DNA of 64,000 nt from contig NZ_CP048711.1 in the NCBI RefSeq assembly GCF_010669285.1, positions 2,728,001 to 2,792,000 of the forward strand, given 5' to 3'. The DNA comes from Kineobactrum salinum (GTDB lineage: Bacteria > Pseudomonadota > Gammaproteobacteria > Pseudomonadales > Halieaceae). Positions within the stretch are counted from its first letter, which is position 1, and every line of letters begins with the position of its first letter. Of the stretch, positions 18,914 to 28,345 are shown in pieces. The position numbers were made by a program, and so were the translations under genes. The notes below the pieces were generated by a model. That model did no database searches and was not told the DNA's origin. It saw only the letters and a list, made by a program, of their open reading frames with translations.

Positions 18914-19144
18914 CTATATATCCACGGGAAAGGAGACGGAGAGATCCTCGGAAATCTGTTCCGATGCCTCGTAATCGAAGGGTGAGCCGCTGTCCTTCTC
19001 GGCGGGGAGCGGAGCAGCTTCCTGCTGTTCATCGGCAGCCTCGTCGGCTGGTGGCTGGCTTGCGGCACCCTCTTCCTGGGCCGGCACAGAGGCGGCTGCG
19101 ACTATCAGCAAGAGGCCCAGCAGACGCAGGCAGTTCATCAGCAC
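18914..19144 (-). CDS. Small secreted acidic protein
   Basis: This 76-aa protein has a signal peptide (LRLLGLLLIVAAASVPAQ) and an acidic, Pro/Ala/Glu-rich mature part ending in YEASEQISEDLSVSFPVDI. There is no known domain. The GTG start at 19144 has GGAG 9 nt upstream; ATG 19138 is an alternative. It sits 6 bp after the PEGA/SUMF1 gene and 9 bp before the ExbB-like gene, so it is surely part of the same operon. The ordered-looking C-terminal tail is the likely functional part, perhaps a docking peptide; that is inference. Confidence 0.72.
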   Translation of the reverse strand: MLMNCLRLLGLLLIVAAASVPAQEEGAASQPPADEAADEQQEAAPLPAEKDSGSPFDYEASEQISEDLSVSFPVDI

Positions 19145-19150
19145 AGGGGG

Positions 19151-21224
19151 TTACTCCGCATAGCGCGCAATCCGGAATCCTACGTCATCGCGCCCGGCCT
19201 GCCCATAGTCACGAAACGACAGCCGCAGTTCGGACATCCTTCCCAGCGCCCAGCTGGCGCCGCGAATCACATAATTGTCGCCCTGCTGTGGACCCAGTGG
19301 ATCGGTCTGGGTGGCGCTGTTGGCCGCGGGGATCTGGTAGACGTCGTGCACCCATTCGGCAACATTGCCGCCCATGTCGTGGAGCTGGTGGTGATTGGGG
19401 GCAAAGGAGCCGACCGTGGCGCTGACCACCTGGCCATCGTCATAATCATTGATGACCCGGCCGGTGACGTAAGCTGAGCTGCTGTCGGCGTAGTTTTCCA
19501 CAACCGTCTTGGGGGGGAAGTTCTCACCCCAGGGAAAGGTCAGCAGCTCCTCGCCCCTGACCCGCGCGGCCCAGGACCACTCCGCCTCCGTGGGCAGGCG
19601 GTAGCCGGTGGAGGCGGCGTCAAAGCCGGTGACGATGCCCTGCTCCTGGTGATAGAACGGCGCCAGGCCTTCCTTGCGGCTGAGCCAGTTGCAGAACTGG
19701 GCCGCCTGCTGCCAGCTGACCTGCACCACTGGCTGATGCTCGCGGTTGAGGCTGTTGCCCTGCACCTGGCCCGAATTGTGCTGCGCCAGGAACTGGCGAA
19801 ACTGGGCGTTGGTGACCTCGGTTGTCTGCAGGTAGAACATGCGCCGCAGCACCACCGGGCGCAACACTTCGTTGGCGCGGCGGCCGGGCTCCCGGCGCGA
19901 GGCCCCATTGTGAACTCACTGCGACCCGATTCCCCCGGAATGAACAGCCGCAGGGTCTGGCCCACCGAGGTGGTGATTTCCGGCTGAAGCTGCGCCAGCT
20001 TGGCTTCCTGCACCGTCTGCAGCGCAATGTCGATGCGTTGCTCCAGGCCGGGACGCGGTGTGACCCGCTGGCTGACAGTGGCGTGGCCGGCGAGGCTGAC
20101 TTCGATGCGGTGCTCGAAGGCGGGCAGTGACAGCGCCTGGCTGCCGGTCCCCAGCAGGCGGCCATTGACCCGCACTTCGGCTTCGGCGGGGCTGACCTGC
20201 AGATCCACCGAGCCCAGCAGTGGCTGCAGTTTGATGTCCCTGCTGGCGCTGGCCCCGGCAGCCAGCTCCAGGGTTTCATTGTGGCGCCGGTAGCCGGGCC
20301 GCGACAGCGTCAGGCGCTGCGGCCGGTCCGGCTCCAGGTTCAGGGTCAGCGGCGTCTGGCCCTGGAATTCACCGTCCAGCGTGACGTTGGCCGCGGTGGG
20401 GCTGCTGCTCAGGGTGAGAATGCCAGCGGCGGGCAGCAGCTGCTGCTGGCCCAGATCCTGCGGCTGGCCGGCAATCACGGTGAGTTCCTGCTGCCAGGTG
20501 GCATAGCCGGGGTGGCGCAGCAGCAACTGACGCTCTCCCTGTAACAGTTCCAGCGCGGCGGGGGTGACCCCCCGCGCTTCGCCGTCGACCAGGATCTCGG
20601 CGCCGGCCGGCTCGCTGGCGATGCTGATCTCTGCCCAGGCCGGCTCCAGGGTGAACTCGAAAGTCTGGGCCACGTCCCGTCCGGTGACCTCCAGCGTCTG
20701 CTCCAGAGGCAGGTGGCGGGGATGCTCCAGCCGCAGGGGTGCTCACCCGCAGGCAGCGCCAGCTCTGCCGAGGGAGTGCTGCCCCGGTCCTCGCCGGCCA
20801 GACTGATACTGGCCCCGGCTGGCTCGCTGCGCAGGGTGACGCGGCCCGGCAGCGGCTCCGGGCTGAACTGGAAGCGCTGGCTGTCATCTTCACTGACCTG
20901 CAGGCTGGCACTCAGCGGATGGTAGCCCTCGGCAGTGATCCGCATTGCGTAGTTACCCGGCAGCAGCAGGTAGCGGTCCCCGAAAGGCAGGTACAGCGCA
21001 TCGATGCTGATATGGGCCTCCGACTCGGCGGCGACCTCGATTTCGACCGACCGGGCGGCCAGCAGAAAACCCATGACAAGGACGAAAGCCAGGATCACGG
21101 CCGGCAACAGCCAGAACCGCCAGGGGCGCCGGGGAGGCGCTGTCGCCTGTTTGTGGTCCAGTGGCTCAAAGGCGCTGGGCGTGATTGCCGTATCGTCTGG
21201 TCCGCGCGCTGACGCTGGTGTCAT
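19151..21224 (-). CDS. Membrane-anchored PEGA-repeat protein with C-terminal SUMF1/FGE-fold domain (two apparent frameshifts)
   Basis: About 691 aa once a missing base is restored in GGGG 20736-20739 and in CCCC 19903-19906. Both repairs give continuous, sensible protein (EHPLRLEHPRHLPLE; EFTMGASRREPGRRANEV). The order is a cytoplasmic tail, one membrane helix (about residues 37-57), several periplasmic PEGA-type beta repeats (SEPAGASISLAGEDRG, SEPAGAEILVDGEARG, SSPTAANVTLDGEFQG, VSPAEAEVRVNGRLLG), then a formylglycine-generating-enzyme-fold domain (TTEVTNAQFRQFL, YRLPTEAEWSWAARV, DMGGNVAEWVHDVY, YVIRGASWALG). The catalytic cysteines of true FGE are absent after GASW, so the domain is probably binding or structural. 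PEGA repeats are often surface or envelope scaffolds. Confidence 0.82.
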
Positions 21225-21243
21225 GTCATTCCTCTTGCGCGCA

Positions 21244-22776
21244 TTAGATCGGCTCCGTACAGGCGATGTACAGGCTGGGCGCCTCCTGGTCGTGCGCTAC
21301 GGTAAAGCTGTGACGCACGTCGCGATAGCCGTCGCGGCTGCCGACGGCAGTGTAGCTGCCCGGGCGCAGCTCCAGTTCCCGCTCGGCAAACTGACCCAGG
21401 CGTGCCACCTTGAGAACCACGACGCTGGTCTGGGCGTCGGAGGTCAGTGTGACTGTAACGGGCGTGCTGGCCTGGGCCAGCAGCTGCTCCAGCTCGCTGA
21501 TCTGCTGTTGCAACCGGGGCCCCTGCGGGCTCAGCTCGGCGGCCCGCTGCAGGGTTTTGCGCAAACCGGCTGCCACGTCGGCATCCGTCAGCCGGTCGGG
21601 TTTCGCCAGCGCCGCGCGCAACTGTTTGTCCAGCCGTGCACGGGGCTCTGTCCGGGCCAGGCCCTGTTGGGCGAACACCAGGCTGGGGTCCAGCTCGAGC
21701 GCCTCGCGATAACGCTGCTGCGCCTCTGCCCAGGATTCGCTGTCTTCGAGCCGCGCCGCTTCGGTCTGCAGGCGGGCGAGGCGAGCGGCTGTCTCCGCCA
21801 CCTGCAGTTCCGCCAGCGCACTGTTTACCTCCGCCGCCTCTGGACGCAACTTCCCGGCCCGCTCAAAGGCCTTCTGCGCGGCGTCGAAGCTGGCGCTGTC
21901 CAGGGCCGCATACCCTTCACTCATGGCCCGATTGTAGCGCACATCGCGGTGCGCCTGCCGGACTCGCTCCCGTTCCGCGGCGGCGCGCCGGTGCGCCGGG
22001 TCCAGCTCCACGGCTTCATCGAGCAGCTGTTCTGCTGCCGCCAGATCGCCGCCGGTCTCCGCTTCGGCGGCGTTGGCAAGTAGTTCCAGCAATGGTTCCA
22101 GTGTCTCCGCCCGGGCCTGAAGGTTGGCGAGCTCCTCGTTGTCGGGCGCGATCTGCGCCGCCCTGGCCAGTGCCTCCTCCGCTGCAGCCGGTTCGCCGTG
22201 CTCCAGCGCCTGCCGCGCCTGATCCAGGTTTTGCGCCAGGATATCGGGAATACTGTCCCGCAGGGCTTGCAGTTCAGCCAGGCTTTGCTGATAGGCTTCC
22301 TTCGCCTCTACGAAGCGGCGCGCCTGGTAGTGTTCGTCGCCGTGCGCCGCGGTAGCTGCGGCGGTGGCGAAGGCCTGCCGGGCCCATTGGTCGGCGCCCT
22401 GCTCCTCCAGTTGAAACTGCAGTTCCAGCAATTGTGCCAGCACATCCTGGGCTTCCTTACGCAACCGGGCCTGCTGGGCATCGGACCAGGGACTGGCTGC
22501 CGGCTCCGGCGCGGTTGCGGACGGTGGTCGGGCCGCGGGCGCCGCGGTGGCGGGCGGCTGCGCCGGCGGGTTGCCGTTGACCGCATCGGTTGAGGGCGCA
22601 AACTGCTGCGGTAGCCAGAAGATGACGCCCAGAGCCACCACGAGCAGGGCCAGCAGCGCTGCGGGCACCGCCCAGGGAGGACGCCCCGGTGCAGGCGCCG
22701 GCGGGTCTGTCGGCGCCACGGGCGCGTCCGCCACTGTGAATGGCGTCGGTTTTACTGGTTCATTCTGTTCCGGCAT
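21244..22776 (-). CDS. Membrane-anchored TPR-like protein with C-terminal PEGA-like domain
   Basis: This 510-aa protein has a Pro/Ala-rich cytoplasmic tail, a single membrane helix (AVPAALLALLVVALGVIFWL), a Pro/Ala linker, then about 330 residues of helical repeats with TPR character (for example AEQLLDEAVELDPAHRRAA and AQQRYREALELDPSLVFAQ). The last ~80 residues (VTVTLTSDAQTSVVVLKV through RPGSYTAVGSRDGYRDVR) look like a PEGA domain, the same type as in the next gene. ATG 22776 is chosen to begin before the proline-rich tail. It lies 19 bp before the PEGA/SUMF1 gene. A periplasmic scaffold for partner proteins is inferred. Confidence 0.78.
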   Translation of the reverse strand: MPEQNEPVKPTPFTVADAPVAPTDPPAPAPGRPPWAVPAALLALLVVALGVIFWLPQQFAPSTDAVNGNPPAQPPATAAPAARPPSATAPEPAASPWSDAQQARLRKEAQDVLAQLLELQFQLEEQGADQWARQAFATAAATAAHGDEHYQARRFVEAKEAYQQSLAELQALRDSIPDILAQNLDQARQALEHGEPAAAEEALARAAQIAPDNEELANLQARAETLEPLLELLANAAEAETGGDLAAAEQLLDEAVELDPAHRRAAAERERVRQAHRDVRYNRAMSEGYAALDSASFDAAQKAFERAGKLRPEAAEVNSALAELQVAETAARLARLQTEAARLEDSESWAEAQQRYREALELDPSLVFAQQGLARTEPRARLDKQLRAALAKPDRLTDADVAAGLRKTLQRAAELSPQGPRLQQQISELEQLLAQASTPVTVTLTSDAQTSVVVLKVARLGQFAERELELRPGSYTAVGSRDGYRDVRHSFTVAHDQEAPSLYIACTEPI

Positions 22777-22811
22777 GCAGTGGGTCGGCCTTAGCGCTGC
22801 GGCAACGGGGT

Positions 22812-24007
22812 TCAGGGAGTTGATGAGGTGGCAGGCAAGTCCAGGTCGCCGACTTCGGCGGCATAGATGTCCGCCAGTAATTCCCGCCATTGCGCATACT
22901 GCTCCTCGACATTGCCGCTGAGCATCACCGTGCGGTCCTCGAGCTCTATCACTTGCGGCGTGATTTCCGCCTCCAGCGACATCCCCAGTTCCTCCAGGGC
23001 CTCGACATGAATCTGGGCCTCGTTGCGCTTTTCAAGGCCGCTTTTCAGCAGGTAGCCGCCGCCGATGACAGCGACGTTGCCGGCGGCGCGGCTTGATCTC
23101 TCGCTGCTGCCCATCGCGACGATCCCCGCCAGGATGGCGGCGCCCCCGGCCCACAGACGGCGCCGGCTCTCGGCCTGCAACTCCTGCAGGGCGATGGCTT
23201 CCTCATAGCTCAGCTTGCGCCACTCCTGGTAGGGATCCTGCATCTCGCCGCTGAAGTTGTTGTAGTGGTCCTGCAGGGTATCGACAAACAACTGGTCGCG
23301 CTCGCGAATACTGCGCACCCGCTCCAGCATCGGGTCATTGCTGGCCGGCAGGCGTTTCACCTGGTGCTGCCCCTTGCGATCCGTCTCCAGGTAGCCGGCA
23401 AAGGCGTCCGGTGCGAAACTGCGGGCGAATCGCAGTTCCGTTACCAGCCTCAGCTCCTCCAGATCGGCGGTTTTCAGTGCCTGCTGCTTGCGCAGCAGGT
23501 CATTGGCTATCGTGTGATAGATGGCCTGGAACGGATCGTAAGTGCTGCGGGTTGTGTTGTTGTAGGCATAGCGGCTGGCATGTGCGGAGTACTCTTTGTC
23601 GAGCCAGGTCACACCGCGGGAATCGCGGGCCAGAATCTCCAGCACCAGCTCCTCGCCATCGGACTTGTTGATCCTGCCCTGCACCAGCAGGTCGGTAATC
23701 TGCTGGTCGCCGGGAACGACCCGCACCGCGCCCCAGCCGCCGCTGTTCTGCATGGCCTCGGCCAGCAGCCGGGGCATGAAACGGGCTTCAGCCTTGCGCA
23801 CCTCGGGGTAGATCTGCTCGCCCTCTTCGTAGTCCGCTACACCCGGATCGAACACGGCGATGCCCACGTCCAGCAGCAATTGTTCCGGGACCGGAGCCGG
23901 CGGCCGCTCAAGGGCGGTACCGCGGTGGTCGTCACCGTCTGGCTCACGCAGGCCGGCAACAGCAACAGCAGCGACAGCGCAGCCAGAGTATGCCGGACCG
24001 GGGTCAT
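22812..24007 (-). CDS. Uncharacterised lipoprotein (one apparent frameshift)
   Basis: About 398 aa after restoring one base in GGG at 23912-23914, which joins TVTTTAVPPL to ERPPAPVPEQLLLDVGIAVF. The signal peptide ends in LLLLLPACV. A conserved-looking central region follows (ADYEEGEQIYPEVRKAEARF, VQGRINKSDGEELVLEILA), then a Gly/Ala-rich hydrophobic stretch (WAGGAAILAGIVAMGSS and VAVIGGGYLLKSG) that could insert into a membrane. I do not recognise the family. The start ATG overlaps the previous gene's TGA (ATGA), so translation is coupled. Confidence 0.74.
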
Positions 24008-25146
24008 GGGGTGATGCCCTTGTACCTGCGGTACTCGTCCCACAGCTTCTCGCGTACCGCCGGGTCGGGTTCGCGCATAGCCGCCTCGCGCAGCTGGCGG
24101 GCCACCACGTCGTCATCATCGCCGCTGGGAATGTCGCCAGGAGGCGGGTACTTGGCGGGATTGGAGGGTGCAGGCCGACCGGGTCCGGTGGCACCGCCAA
24201 TGCCGCCGCCTCCGCTGCTGCCTGCCGCGGAGGCTATCTCGCCGTAGGGGCTGCCGCCCGCTGTCCCTTCGCCCTCATCTGCCGGCTCTGACGGCGACCG
24301 GGTAGTGGCCCGGCTGCTGCGGCGCTGTTGCGTCTGCTCCTCCAGAATCATTGTGTCAAAGTCGCCGGTGCTGGATTCGAGGCGGGCGTCGAGTATGGCG
24401 ACCTGCTCGGCAGTGGTCAGCGGTCCCTGGCCGCGAGTGCCTCCGCTGCCGGTGCCACTGCCGGTGGCCGTGCCTGGGCCGGAGGTCCCTGTGCCTGTAC
24501 CTGGGGCAGTCCCTGTCCCCGTGCTGGTGTTGCCACCGTTTCCGGACGGGTCAGTGCCCCCGCTACCGGAGCGGCCCGCGCCGCCAGTTTCACCGATGCC
24601 GGCCATGGCGCCGTCGCTGGCCGGTGTGTCGCGCATATCCGGCAGCGCGCCGGTTCCACCCGCGGCCTCGCCGAAGCCGGGTTCGCTGCCTGTGCCGGTG
24701 CCGGTGCCGGTGCCCGCAGTGGCAGTACTGCCGCTGCCGCCCGGGTCAGAACCGGGCAGTCCACTGCCGGTACCGGATCCGGCGGTGCCGGGCAATGCGC
24801 TGCCTGTACCCGCTCCGCTGCTTCCGCTCCCCGGTATCGCACCGGTCCCCGCGCTGCCGCCGGGACTGCCCGCACCGGAACTGCCGCCGCCAGAGGAACC
24901 TGCCCCGGCTGAGGGCATCGATGCGCCGGCCTGGCCGGCACTGCCGCTGCCGCCGCTGCTCCCGGAAGTGCCGGCGCTGCCGGAGGGCGGCGGGCTGCTG
25001 GCTCCCGACGGTGTCGAGGGCGGCTGCGGCTGGGTGGGATTGCTGGAGCTGGGGCAGCCGGCCAGTAGCAGGCAGCAGCTGACAACGGCGACGCCGCGCC
25101 AGCTGGCCGGGAGCGTGTTGCTGTACTTGCTAGTCAGTACTTTCAT
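24004..25146 (-). CDS. Low-complexity Gly/Ser/Thr-rich lipoprotein
   Basis: This 380-aa protein has a lipoprotein signal (VVSCCLLLAGCPSS). From about residue 35 to 235 it is almost entirely Gly, Ser, Thr, Pro and Ala, with irregular GTGTGTGSG-type runs. A short ordered part (AEQVAILDARLESSTGDFDTMI) and a helical C-terminus (REKLWDEYRRYKGITP) follow. A long flexible lipid-anchored linker of this kind could span part of the periplasm or cell surface. It overlaps the upstream gene by 17 bp and the downstream gene by ATGA, proving co-expression. The frame is intact along its length, so it is a real gene despite the low complexity. Confidence 0.75.
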   Translation of the reverse strand: MKVLTSKYSNTLPASWRGVAVVSCCLLLAGCPSSSNPTQPQPPSTPSGASSPPPSGSAGTSGSSGGSGSAGQAGASMPSAGAGSSGGGSSGAGSPGGSAGTGAIPGSGSSGAGTGSALPGTAGSGTGSGLPGSDPGGSGSTATAGTGTGTGTGSEPGFGEAAGGTGALPDMRDTPASDGAMAGIGETGGAGRSGSGGTDPSGNGGNTSTGTGTAPGTGTGTSGPGTATGSGTGSGGTRGQGPLTTAEQVAILDARLESSTGDFDTMILEEQTQQRRSSRATTRSPSEPADEGEGTAGGSPYGEIASAAGSSGGGGIGGATGPGRPAPSNPAKYPPPGDIPSGDDDDVVARQLREAAMREPDPAVREKLWDEYRRYKGITP

Positions 25147-26360
25147 AGGCCCAGGTCAATTTTTCCGTTGCTACCGGTTCGCCGGTATTGAAATCGAAGC
25201 GCGGACGAAACGGCGTCCTGCGCAATTTTCGCATCAGTCTGTTGGCAGTGCCATTGACCTCGCTGTTGTCATCCAGGCGGTTGAGGTCGGTCACCCTGCC
25301 GTCCGCGGTGACCCCGAACTCCAACAGTATATCCCCATCTTCAATACTGGGGCCCTGGGAAAGCTGTCCAGTGCCTTTATCGCGGGCAGGGCTACCGGTT
25401 CGGCGAACAGGTCTTCCACCAGTGCTTTGGCATTGTCCTGCCCCGCAAGTTCCCCGATCACCTGCTGATAGACCGCCATCGCCTGTTCGTGCTCCCCGTG
25501 CCACAACATCCAGTCTCCCAGCATGGTCAGGGCGCGGGCCGCAGGCAGGGGTCGTCCGCATTGGTCAGGCGCTCCAGGTCGTGGACAGCGCGGATCACTG
25601 CGACTCCCTTGTCGTAGTTGTCCCGGCGATAACCGCGGTGCGAGGACAGCTGATTGCGGTCGGCAAAGCCCTGTGTACCCTGGAAACCCGCTCCGTCCTG
25701 CCACTGGTAATCGGAAATCAGATACTGCGCATGCAACATGCCATGCAGCGGCGGCAGCAGTTTCCTGGAGCGCTCGCCCTGCCGTTGCAGAATATCGTTC
25801 AGGGCCCGGCGATTGAGCTCCCACATCTCCAGCAACCGCTCACCGGGCTCCTCGTCCAGCGCCAGCAGGTAGGCCTGGCGCTGCCAGTCTGCATGCGCGA
25901 CCAGCGCCGCTGCCCGCTGGCCGGCATCCGATAGGCTGCGCATCTGTACCCGGTACAGGTAACGCTGCCTGGCATCGGCCAGTTGATAGTTCTGCAGCAC
26001 CTGCAGGCTTTCTATTTCCGCCTGCAGCAATGGCAGCTGCTCGGGGCTGTAGAGGCCGCTGGTCACCCGCGCCAGATGGGTGCCGCGCTTGAATACGGTC
26101 AGCGCTTCTCGGTGTCGCCCCTGCTGCTGCAGCGATCGTCCCAGGCTGAGCAATTGTTCCGGCAGGGCAGCACCGTAGGCACCATGCTCTGTTTCCAGCG
26201 CGCTGATGGCCTGGCGCAGGCTGGTCTGCTTATCGTCCAGCGGCGACTGAACCTCATCGGCGGTGCTGGTGGCGGTCGTATTGGAGCCAGTGCTGCCCAT
26301 CGCCGGGAACGCGAGGAGCCAGGCTGTCAGCAGCAGGCTGCGTACTGGGATTGCATTCAT
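25130..26360 (-). CDS. Secreted protein with TPR-like helices and a TonB-C-like C-terminus (two apparent frameshifts)
   Basis: About 410 aa after restoring one base near 25548-25551 (GGGG) and one near 25349-25359 (GGGGCCCTGGG). The signal peptide is in the first 25 residues (SLLLTAWLLAFPAMG). The middle is helical and TPR-like (SLGRSLQQQGRHREALTVFK; WHGEHEQAMAVYQQVIGEL). The last ~70 residues (DGDILLEFGVTADGRVTDLN through RKLRRTPFRPRF) resemble the TonB C-terminal domain, which contacts outer-membrane partners. It is the first gene of the minus-strand cluster; ATG 26360 is chosen over GTG 26375 to start at the signal peptide. A linker between envelope layers is plausible. Confidence 0.72.
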
Positions 26361-26469
26361 GGCACTGTCACTCACTGTCTCTGCAGCGGTTTCCGGATGC
26401 GTCTTCCGAGTATTATAGTGAAAGATTCAGATCCGGGTGGCCGGTGCCGGCGAGGAACCTGCTAGGTCA

Positions 26470-26513
26470 GTGCTCAAACCACCTGATCCTAAATTATCAG
26501 GTGGTTTGAGCAC
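26470..26513. terminator. Perfect 18-bp hairpin at the end of ggt
   Basis: Arms at 26470-26487 and 26496-26513 are exact complements (GTGCTCAAACCACCTGAT) with an 8-nt loop. The hairpin touches the TAG stop of ggt (26513-26515). No long T-run follows on the ggt strand. It probably ends or stabilises the ggt transcript and insulates the cluster that begins at 26360. Confidence 0.6.
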
Positions 26514-28249
26514 TAGTACCCCGCCACATGACCTCCCGGGCGCCGGGTATCGGTGGCGCCCAGAAAGTGTCCCTTTTCCAGCATGATGGACTGGGTGCGC
26601 CCCAGGGTGCGCTCGGCGATATCCACGGTGTGACCCATCTGCCGCAGCAGCTGCAGGGTGTCTGGACTGATGCCCTGTTCCACCAGCAGCCGGTCCGGCA
26701 GCCATTGGTGGTGTACCCGGGCGCTGGCCGCAGCGGTGGCGACATTCATGTCGAAGGCCATTGCGTTGAGCACGGTCTGCAGGACCGCGGTAATGATCAG
26801 GCTGCCCCCCGGGCTGCCGGTGGCCAGCCAGGGCTGGCCGTCGCGGAACACCATGGTCGGGCTCATGGACGACAGCGGGCGCTTGCCGCCCTCGACCCGG
26901 TTGGCTTCGTGCTCCACCAGGCCGAAGGGGTTGGCCTGGCCCGGGCTGGCGGCAAAGTCAGCCATCTCGTTGTTCAGCAGCATACCGGTACCCGGCACCG
27001 CGATATGGGAGCCGAAGCTGAAGTTGATGGTGTAGGTGTTGCTGACCACGTTGCCGAAGCGGTCCGCCACCGTGTAGTGGGTGGTGTCGGTGCTCTCGTC
27101 CACCAGCACCTGTCCCGGCGCGATATCCGCTGATGGCGTGGCCTCGGCCGGCTTGATCAGGGACCGCTGCCGCTGGGCATAGGACTTGCTGGTCAGTTCG
27201 GCAACCGGTACCGCGACAAAATCCGGATCGGCCAGGAAGCGGCTTCGGTCGGCGTAGGCCAGCTTCATGCTTTCCGCCAGGTGGTGCAGATACGCGGCGC
27301 TGTTGTGGCCCATGGCCTGCAGGTCGAAGCCCTCCAGAATGTTCAGTATCTGGATGATGTGAATCCCGCCGGAGGAGGGCGGCGGAGTGGAGACCACCTC
27401 GAAGTCCCGGTAGCTGCCGCGAACCGGGCTGCGCTCCAGTGCGCGGTAGCCCTTCAGGTCAGCCATCGTCATCAGGCCGTCGCCGGCCTCCATCTCGGCG
27501 ACGATGCGACGGGCGACCTCGCCCTCGTAGAAGCCCCTGCTGCCGTGCTCGGCAATCTGGCGCAGGGTCCAGGCCAGCTCCGGCTGGCGCCAGTGGTCGC
27601 CGACCTGGTGGACGCCGCCCTCCGGTCTGAAGAACAGGCGCCGCGCCTCGGGATTCACCTGCAGGCGTTCCGCGCGGGAATTGAGCTCGTGGTTGAGCGC
27701 AAAGGACACCTCCAGACCCTGTTCGGCCAGGTCGATGGCCGGCGCCAGAACCTCGGCCAGGGGCAGGGTGCCATAGCGTTCCTGGGCCAGCACCAGGCCG
27801 GCAACGGTACCGGGCACACCGGCCGCCTGGTGGCTGAAGTAGGCGCGTTCGCGGTCGACTTCGCCGTCCTCATCCAGGAACAGGTCGCGGGTCGCGGCGG
27901 CGGGTGCGGTTTCGCGGTAGTCGATCAGGGTCTGGCGATCATCTGCCGCCAGGTGCACCAGCATGAAGCCGCCGCCGCCCAGGTTGCCGGCGCGGGGATA
28001 ACTCACCGCGAGCGCAAAGCCGGTAGCGACCGCCGCATCGATGGCATTGCCGCCGCGCTGCAGCATGTCCAGGCCGATCTCGGTGGCCAGGCGTTCGGGA
28101 CCCACCACCATGCCCTGTTTCGCCACCACCGGCAGGAAGCGGCTGCCAAAGTCGATAATGGGCGTCTGGGCCGCCGGTTGCGCCAGTGCGCCGGTTGCCG
28201 ATAACTGGATGCAAAGCAGCAAAGTGGTACAGAGTCGCAACAATTTCAC
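26513..28249 (-). CDS. ggt: Gamma-glutamyltransferase
   Basis: This 578-aa periplasmic enzyme breaks down glutathione and transfers the gamma-glutamyl group. The signal peptide (LCTTLLLCIQLSATGALA) is followed by GMVVGPERLATEIGLDMLQ and NAIDAAVATGFAL, both typical. The precursor self-cleaves before the catalytic threonine in DTTHYTVADRFGNVVS, giving large and small subunits; the small subunit has NNEMADF and the substrate-binding PLSSMSPT and GSPGGS. All known catalytic elements are present. Monocistronic, with a hairpin at its end. Confidence 0.95.
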   Translation of the reverse strand: MKLLRLCTTLLLCIQLSATGALAQPAAQTPIIDFGSRFLPVVAKQGMVVGPERLATEIGLDMLQRGGNAIDAAVATGFALAVSYPRAGNLGGGGFMLVHLAADDRQTLIDYRETAPAAATRDLFLDEDGEVDRERAYFSHQAAGVPGTVAGLVLAQERYGTLPLAEVLAPAIDLAEQGLEVSFALNHELNSRAERLQVNPEARRLFFRPEGGVHQVGDHWRQPELAWTLRQIAEHGSRGFYEGEVARRIVAEMEAGDGLMTMADLKGYRALERSPVRGSYRDFEVVSTPPPSSGGIHIIQILNILEGFDLQAMGHNSAAYLHHLAESMKLAYADRSRFLADPDFVAVPVAELTSKSYAQRQRSLIKPAEATPSADIAPGQVLVDESTDTTHYTVADRFGNVVSNTYTINFSFGSHIAVPGTGMLLNNEMADFAASPGQANPFGLVEHEANRVEGGKRPLSSMSPTMVFRDGQPWLATGSPGGSLIITAVLQTVLNAMAFDMNVATAAASARVHHQWLPDRLLVEQGISPDTLQLLRQMGHTVDIAERTLGRTQSIMLEKGHFLGATDTRRPGGHVAGY

Positions 28250-28345
28250 AGACCAATTCCCGTTGTGGATGAGGGCCAGACTTTAACTGTTTTGGCCCAC
28301 CGCGCATACTGGCGCACAGCGCGGCAGATTTCCCCGGGAGGACGT

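Noticed and set aside
24300-25050. Tandem repeat or CRISPR-like array
   Set aside because: The repetition is irregular codon-level Gly/Ser/Thr bias inside one coding frame, without fixed repeat units or spacers.
11972-26360. Zorya-type phage defence system
   Set aside because: An ExbB/MotA-like channel and partners are present, but there is no OmpA-like ZorB, no ZorC/D helicase or ZorE nuclease, and VWA domains replace the expected output domain.
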